This document shows positions 57,960-64,000 of a stretch of 64,000 bases of DNA, piece after piece. The translations under genes were made by a program, and so were the position numbers. The stretch comes from Dioscorea cayenensis subsp. rotundata. Its lineage: Eukaryota > Streptophyta > Magnoliopsida > Dioscoreales > Dioscoreaceae. Location of the stretch: the NCBI RefSeq assembly GCF_009730915.1, contig NC_052477.1:5358611-5422610 (forward strand), written 5' to 3'. Each line of letters opens with the position of its first letter. The stretch's first letter is position 1. The notes under the pieces were generated by a model. It ran no database searches, had not been told where the DNA came from, and saw only the letters and a list, made by a program, of their open reading frames with translations.

Positions 57960-60110
57960 CCTTGTAATGGGCCCCTAGTATCTTTGTATTCAACAAATTT
58001 CCAAGCATAAGATTAAAAGTATCAAGGACTAACACATACTTGCAACATCATACACTAGTCAAATATAGAGTTGGCATTGCATTAAATTGGTTTAAAAGAC
58101 ATTGGGATGGACTATGGAGCCTGGCCTCCCTTTGCCCTACCGTAGTTCTATCTCTGAAGTAAAGGAAGAAATGAGTATGCATGTATGTGTTTATATGTGT
58201 ACATCCATAAATGAATATGCTTAGGTGATGGTATATCTTGGTTTTTTTTTAAATGATGAAAAGTGTTACTAAATAGGTATTTATTAAAGTTGGAAACCAA
58301 AAAGGTACAGAAACAAACTCGCAAAATCAAAAAGAAGAGATCGAGTGAGAATGTCATCCATGTGCCGCTAACTTGTCTGAAAGACAATTCTAATCTTTAA
58401 GAATTAATGACTAACACTAAACTTGTTCAAATCATTTACATGATTAATGATTGACAGCCTTTGTTTTTCCCTCCCAAGTGTGATCATTGGTTTGATGATG
58501 TATGGCCTTCTTAACATTGATGCAGTTTGTAAATGCCACTCTAGCCTCCACATTCCAATCTTAAGATACCTTAAGACTTGGCTCTAAAGCACAAAGCTCA
58601 AACTCCAAGCTTGAAATAGCTTCTATTCTACTGTAAAATGCAAGAATAAATCTTTCTTATCAATGAAAATTTTATGTTCTCAAGAAATCCAAGCAAATCC
58701 AACTAAAATATATAGCTCAAAAAGCTTAGCAGAAACAAAAAAGAAGATAAATAATATCTCAACACCTATAATTGCAGCACCTGAAGACGAAGTATTATGA
58801 ATATGAAGATAGTTTAGCCAATTTTAAAACACAAGCCTATAATAAGAATGTTAACATTGAGGAAATTATTAGTAAAGAAGAGGAGTAATTAAACCTCATC
58901 TTTCATAACTAATGGAAAGTCTAATAGAATATTTTAATGCTAATTATGCATGAGAAGAAAATTACTTAGAAATGCCAATAGATATAGATGATGTACATTG
59001 CTTGATGGAATGTAGTTATTTAGTAGTCAAGTATGGAAACCTTTTTGTTTTTTATCAAACCATGCGCATAACCATCATGTGTGAGCCATTCTTTTCATGC
59101 AAAATAAGTTAATATATATACTAACCATAAGTATACCAAAATATGAAACTCCAACAAAGCCAAATAAAGCAAAGGAACAACTTTTTGTTTCCAAACATAT
59201 TTTCAAGGTTTTGCATAAAGTCATATACAAGTTAAGAAGATACTTTAGTAAACAAAATATTCCATGGCATAATTTAACACCATAGTCAAACTATGCAAAA
59301 TCAATGGAAATTCACTCACCGTACAAGGAACTTTGGGTTTCCCACACAGCTAGTCCTATGCCAATTCTTTACCCTTGGCCAAGGTTTCAGAACCTATAAC
59401 ATACACAACAAAATATAGAATGAAGAATTTAAAAATGAATGCAAAACTCTTGCAATTGAAGCCTATATGCCATGCATGGAGGTTCAAAAATTTACATTGA
59501 TAAATCCCTAATGACCAATGATGTAAAATGAGGACGCAACATGAACAACTCCAAGGCATTGAAGAGTATTTTCAAGGTACTATAGTAACTCAAACCCTAG
59601 CTACAGTACCCGCCCAAACTCATGGATTGGCATGAAAATACAACCTTTCTACAACTTGATTTGGAAGAGAAACAACAAAGACATGATCCAAAGGGCCTTA
59701 TAATAATTGAAAGGTCTATATTTTCCCTCAAAATTCAATAAAAGAAAAAAATGAACTCTCCACACTTGAGTACCAAGTATTAATGAATGAAGCCAAGAGG
59801 TTCAATTCAACAAAGTTCATTCTAAGAAAAACAAAGACAATCAATAAGCAAGATATTAAAGTTCTCATGATACTATAATAGAGAATCAAGGTCTCACTTC
59901 CTCTAAAGGCTATGAAATCACAAAAAGATATGAAACAAAAAAACAAAGGAATTAAGAGAAATACTTACTTTTAAATTGCAAAAGACAAAGGAGATCCAAT
60001 CTTTATATACATGAGATCAAAGCTTGAAATTACATGTCCCCAACTTTCATGCCTTCTTCATTTCTTTCACTGAGGCCAAGGAGACAATGAATGAATCCCC
60101 TCAGAAACAG
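57960..60110. other. No gene recognised
   Basis: AT-rich sequence with only short frames. A TATATAAAG-like element lies on the minus strand near 60001-60010, with an LTR-leader-like neighbourhood, and ACAGTA-rich phrases lie around 59575-59610. Neither supports a named feature. It might be an old LTR remnant. Confidence 0.3.
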
Positions 60111-60114
60111 GCAA

Positions 60115-60227
60115 CTAGGCCAACACTTCTTGCAAAGTTCTCTCACTAATGAAGCCGTTGTTGTTGTTGTTGTTGTTGTTGTTGTTGAAAATGAGGAGCT
60201 TGGTGAGCTTTTCTTTTAGTTTGTCAA
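60115..60227 (-). pseudogene. C-terminal part of a frame split by the TRIM-like insertion
   Basis: The minus strand reads DKLKEKLTKLLIF, a run of ten Asn from a (AAC)n tract, GFISERTLQEVLA and stop. If the TRIM composite (60228-63718) is removed at its 5-bp duplication, this joins in frame to SMASTSLSLEVD at 63719-63760, which belongs to the zinc-knuckle remnant at the right edge. Function unknown; probably an old retroelement gag or LINE-like protein. Confidence 0.45.
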
Positions 60228-60357
60228 TGTAATGAACCCCTTTAGTCCAACATCGGCTATTAGATGGACTCCTTGTTTGTATATAAGTGGTTGGCATCCT
60301 TCACCACTAGGCCGGTCTTTTGGTGACACGCTCTCCTCACTACTTGTGTGCATAACA
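60228..60357 (+). mobile_element. TRIM-like LTR A (130 bp), 5' LTR of the plus-strand unit
   Basis: TGTAATGAACCCCTTTAGTC ... GTGTGCATAACA (TG...CA). Preceded by GTCAA (60223-60227). Followed by TGGTGCTTTTATTGAGAGCC, the start of a short internal region that is interrupted at 60396 by a larger LTR and resumes at 62979. The same LTR occurs at 63106-63235 (+), 63265-63389 (-) and 63588-63718 (-). Confidence 0.8.
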
Positions 60358-60396
60358 TGGTGCTTTTATTGAGAGCCGGTGTATGGGCACAGTTGG

Positions 60397-62978
60397 TGTC
60401 ATGCCCCATCCCGCGGGTCCCATATGTGACATACTGCCACAACAACCCACGGGAGCCCAACACTACCTCAACCCTAGATCACCGTAAAGCTAACCTGCTC
60501 CTTGTATAATAAATCTATAATCACAAGGAATAGCTCAACAATAAATACAAACATCAATCATCCTACCCATGTTCATTACATTGACACCAAGGTAAGAAAT
60601 ATAAGTAACCACCATATTATTATGATAACAACAACAACAACAACAACAACAAACCCAACACATGGAGTATACCTCTCATACATAACATAGACCAGACTAA
60701 TATACAAAAAGTATTCCAAAAAGGAAGGACATAATAGGGTTCAACAACACATAGTGGATCCCTGATGATACATGCCAAGGAAATAAAGCAACATACATAA
60801 CTCAAAATGGTAATACAAACATAACTCTTGCCAAGTACTTCACGCCTTCACCCTTACGCTGTGCTATCACCTGGGAGGGAGAAAGAGGGGGTGAGTAACT
60901 AGGTTACTCAGTGAGGGGTTAAAATGGGACTATAACTCAAGCATGATCAAATGAAAGTAAGATACCATAAAAAGTTTTAATTCTTAATAAGAATAAAGGT
61001 GCTTTAAATAACAAATATAACATAAGAATATAAGCTTTCTCAATGAAATGCAAAATAAAAATCCCTTGGAAATCATCAAGAAATCCATACAATTCTGGAA
61101 TCCAATATCCACACATTTTTTTTGATAGCTTCATATGTAAAAATGCTTAGAAATAAATAAATCAACAAATCACAATAATCAATAGTATCCAAGATGGCCT
61201 CGAAAACCCTCCATCACTAATTGTGGCCTCGGTTAGGTCTGGAGCTACCAAGATGTGCGTATCTTGGCGTTAACCATTGGGAAGTTCGTGTGGTGACTCC
61301 GAACAACCCAATTATATCCAAATCAGGGCTCTACGCTCCCACCTGAAATGACATAACTTGCTTGACAGTTTTCCATGCCAGCTCAACTAGGTCGGCCCGT
61401 GGAAACCATCCACTTCTTACTGTAGTAAGTACTAGAGCTCGGCTCCCATGCCACCATCAAAACATTTAAATAATAATCCAGATCGTAAGCTCAATATATA
61501 TGTCAACATGTTAGCATAGTTATCATCTAGAAATCACAAATGCTCACAATTGCAATTCTCACTCCAAGAGTGAATCATGTGATTATAACATTTCACTGAA
61601 ACCATTTTCATCAAGAACATCATACAAGAATATCTTTCGAAAATATACTTCAAATATAGTATCATCACAATGGAATTCAACTTGATTTACACATGCCTTT
61701 TTGGTCATCATAACAAGGACATCATATCTCTAAAAAAATGCACACTTTGCAACATATATTTCAAAACATGGGGTTTCCAAAACACAAACAATGTATATAC
61801 TTTACAAGTATTCATGAAGTAAGCCAAATCATAAATCATCACGATTTCTAAACTCCATGTAAAACTTTTAAAGAGATTTATCAATAAGGAGTTTATCATT
61901 CAAGGACAAGCAACTTAAATATTAGAAAAACATGCATGATTTATAGTCCATAATTAGTAAATCCCACTCACAAACTTGGCAAGCTAGAAACCTCCGGTGT
62001 TACTCCTCCACCGGCACTTTCCCCTTACTTGAAGTTTCACCTCCTAGAAGTAATTTAACAAATCAAAACAATAACAAAACATCATCAACAACTTGATTAA
62101 TTGAAATGAAGGAAAATGCTCAAAATGGGAAAATGATTGTTTCTAGGGTTTTCTAAACTCTCTAACTAGAAGATCTAGCAAGAATAGATCTCTCACAACC
62201 TTTAAAACCAACAAAGAAAGCAAGGAAAACCTAACTTGGTTCAGTGCTACACTAAATCCGAAATCAAGGGAGAAGAGGGTTCAAGGATTTCTCTATATCA
62301 AAGTCATACAAATTAACACAAATACTCCTCCCAAGCTTTACTATAAAAGAAAAAGAAAAGGAATAAGAATCAAGCTCCCACTTGAGTCCACAACCAAACC
62401 CTAACTATATTCATCCAAAGAACAAAGAAGAAACAAGAAAGGATGGAAGCTTACCTTGAGTCAAGAGATGATCAAACTCTTTGATCCAAGAACAAGCCCA
62501 AGAATCCCTCCAAAATCAGCCCTTAAATCTCAAAGAATGGTAGAGGAAGAGAGGAGGAAAGGATGGGAGGGCTTTGAGAGAAGAAAGATGGTGAAAATGA
62601 GCTCAAACGGGTATAAAAACACTAATACTGTGCGTGTGCGGGCTCGTGTGCGGCCCGCGCAGTGCCCGCACACCCTAGGTAGAAGGGTGTGTGGGCTAAT
62701 GTGTGGCCTACACACCAGGCCACACACCTCTCTGCCTGGGGTGCGCGGCCCCTTATACGACAACACAGGAGGCCGCACAGCTCCCAGGAAGGGCTGTGCG
62801 TCCTGTGCACAGCCCACACAAGCTTTGTGCGGTCTGTGCATAGCCCACGCACTCCAAATGACTCTCAAAATGTCACCAAATGCTCGGCAAGAAGCCCCAA
62901 ACCAAAGAAAATGAGAAAACAACTAAAATAACTAAGATAACAAAGTAATAGATAAATAAAGAAGACCGAAGTACCACA
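60397..62978. mobile_element. Large solo LTR (about 2.58 kb) inserted in the TRIM-like element
   Basis: Starts TGTCATGCCCCATCCCGC and ends GAAGTACCACA (TG...CA). Flanked by GTTGG (60392-60396) and ATTGG (62979-62983), a 5-bp duplication with one change. Removing it restores the TRIM internal phrase GGTTGGGGCTAGGTC-like, seen inverted at 63545-63556. It contains an (AAC)n microsatellite (60628-60652) and a GC-rich stretch with repeated GTGTGCGGGC/GCCCGCACAC phrases at 62630-62850. No internal retroelement genes; open frames inside it on both strands are incidental. Confidence 0.75.
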
Positions 62979-63235
62979 ATTGGGGCTAGGTCTGCGTCAG
63001 GCCTGAGAGGGTGCACAGAGCGGGTGAAAACACTGGTGGGTCCTAGAGTCCAGCACCCAGATAAACCAAGACTGACGATGACGTCAGGTTTGATAGGTGG
63101 GGTAATGTAATGAACCCCTTTAGTCCCACATCGGCTATTAGATGGACTCCTTGTGTGAATATAAGTAGTGGGTATCCTTCACCACTAGGTCGGTCTTTTG
63201 ATGACCCACTCTCCTTACTACTTATGTGCATAACA
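62979..63235 (+). mobile_element. TRIM-like internal region end and LTR B
   Basis: 62979-63095 is the internal segment (GGGGCTAGGTCTGCGTCAGG, AGAGCGGGT, GACTGACGATGACGTCAGG). It is followed by a purine-rich GGTGGGGTAA (63096-63105), which fits a polypurine tract, and the 130-bp LTR 63106-63235 ending GTGCATAACA. It continues into TGCTTTCATTGCGAG, the start of another internal region, so this LTR is shared between two units. Confidence 0.75.
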
Positions 63236-63556
63236 TGCTTTCATTGCGAGAGGTCGTGAGTTCATGTTATGCACACAAGTGGTGAGGAGAGCGTTTCACT
63301 AAAAGATCACCCTAGTGGTGAAGGATACCCACCACTTATATACACATAAGGAGTCCATCTAATATGTAGGACTAAAGGGGTTCATTACATTACCCCACCA
63401 ATAAAGACTGACGCCCTCGTCAGTCAGGATTTATCTAGGCACCCCCGGGCGTCAAACTTTAGGGCCAGACTCTGAGACCCACCAAGGTTCACTCGCTCCG
63501 CGCTTAACCCACTCCGCGCACCTGCCCGAGCCTGACGCGGACTTAGCCCCAACCAT
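62979..63556. repeat. Large palindrome formed by opposite TRIM-like units
   Basis: The left arm 62979-63236 and the right arm about 63264-63556 are reverse complements with moderate divergence. The innermost well-matched ends are GGTGGGGTAATGTAATGAAC at 63096 and its complement ending at 63399. The ~28-bp centre (GCTTTCATTGCGAGAGGTCG, then TGAGTTC) is not palindromic. Confidence 0.85.
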
Positions 63557-63718
63557 GTCCACACACTGGCTCTCAATGAAAGCACTATGTTATGCACATA
63601 AGTGGTGAGGAGGGCCTGTCATCAAAAAGACCTGCCTAGTGGTGAAGGATGCCCACCACTTATATGCACACAAGGAGTCCATCTAATAACCGATGTGGGA
63701 CTAAAGGGGTTCATTATA
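63265..63718 (-). mobile_element. TRIM-like unit, inverted: LTR C, internal region, LTR D
   Basis: LTR C 63265-63389 and LTR D 63588-63718, same orientation, separated by a 198-bp internal region. On the minus strand the order is LTR D, internal, GGTGGGGTAA tract, LTR C. LTR D ends at 63718 against GTCGA (63719-63723), which pairs with GTCAA at 60223-60227 as the outer target duplication of the whole composite. No coding capacity. Total unit length ~455 bp fits terminal-repeat retrotransposons in miniature. Confidence 0.78.
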
Positions 63719-64000
63719 GTCGACTTCCAATGATAGAGATGTGGATGCCATAGATCTTCACACTGGCTTATGGCTGAAGATTTCCTACTGGATAGTTGTC
63801 GCCATGCCATTATGATGGTATAGAACTTTGGCTCTTGTCTCTTTTTCATGTGGAGCCATGGTCCTCACCATCGGGCAAAAAGCTGCGACGTGGCCCGACT
63901 TTTCACATTTCCTGCAAGTGAGGAGGTGGCGGCACTCATCAATTCAATGAGTGTTCCAAAGACACTTCTAACAATACACTTGAGAGGCCAGATATCCTCA
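63719..64000 (-). pseudogene. Double zinc-knuckle protein remnant at the window edge
   Basis: The minus strand reads YC*KCLWNTH*IDEC (a CX2CX4HX4C knuckle with two stops where other residues would stand), then RHLLTCRKCEKSGHVAAFCP (a second, intact knuckle), then TMAPHEKETRAKVLYHHNGM. Two tandem knuckles are typical of nucleic-acid-binding proteins of plant LINEs and gag. It runs off the window at 64000. Its continuation to the left is split by the TRIM composite (see 60115-60227). Confidence 0.6.

Noticed and set aside
62456..62922. Overlapping open frames of 130-152 codons on both strands
   Set aside because: They coincide with the GC-rich repeated segment of a solo LTR and show no domain; open by composition.

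Overview
This is nuclear DNA of a flowering plant. It is AT-rich, genes have GT-AG introns, and every major class of plant transposable element is present. I cannot name the species. Two host genes look intact. Both are on the minus strand: LSM2 (28612-31285, 3 coding exons, 93 aa) and cytosolic phenylalanyl-tRNA synthetase alpha (32786-40626, 18 exons, 509 aa, reading frame closed at every junction). Almost everything else is mobile-element sequence in different stages of decay.

Layout. 1-3820: a minus-strand Ty3/gypsy element (RT, protease, gag, 5' LTR) with a shortened solo LTR of its own family inserted in gag. 3821-6785 and 9938-12800: two diverged copies of one block holding a Ty1/copia 5' end, a palindromic cluster of histone H2A gene fragments with an H2A-type promoter, and a LINE ORF1 remnant. 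The copia LTR sits at the same place in both, so the block was duplicated after that insertion. 7698-8740 is another gypsy LTR, and 8741-9618 is rearranged copia pol. 12934-14654: a large solo LTR with an exact 5-bp target duplication, lying in the end of a PIF/Harbinger element whose transposase and Myb-like partner are at 16560-18880.

18900-26640: a Mutator-like element with two convergent genes, a MURA transposase (+) and a plant-mobile-domain/Ulp1-protease gene (-). Introns of both genes and the spacer between them are filled with an array of exact or near-exact 20-bp period, core CGCTTAA. The array always points in the direction of transcription and flips near 22.1 kb. This is the most striking unexplained signal in the window.

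26640-32780 holds a MITE, two SINE remnants and LSM2. Upstream of the PheRS alpha start codon, a complete 6.05-kb PIF/Harbinger element (40722-46767, TTA target duplication) is inserted about 96 bp from the ATG. 46840-49530 is an array of two alternating modules containing exon-like sequence I do not recognise. Several tRNA-derived SINE remnants follow (49980-51035), then a near full-length L1-type LINE on the minus strand (51922-57950). The right end (60223-63723) is a composite of 130-bp LTRs (TRIM-like) with a large palindrome, split by a 2.58-kb solo LTR. It interrupts an older zinc-knuckle reading frame that runs off the window.
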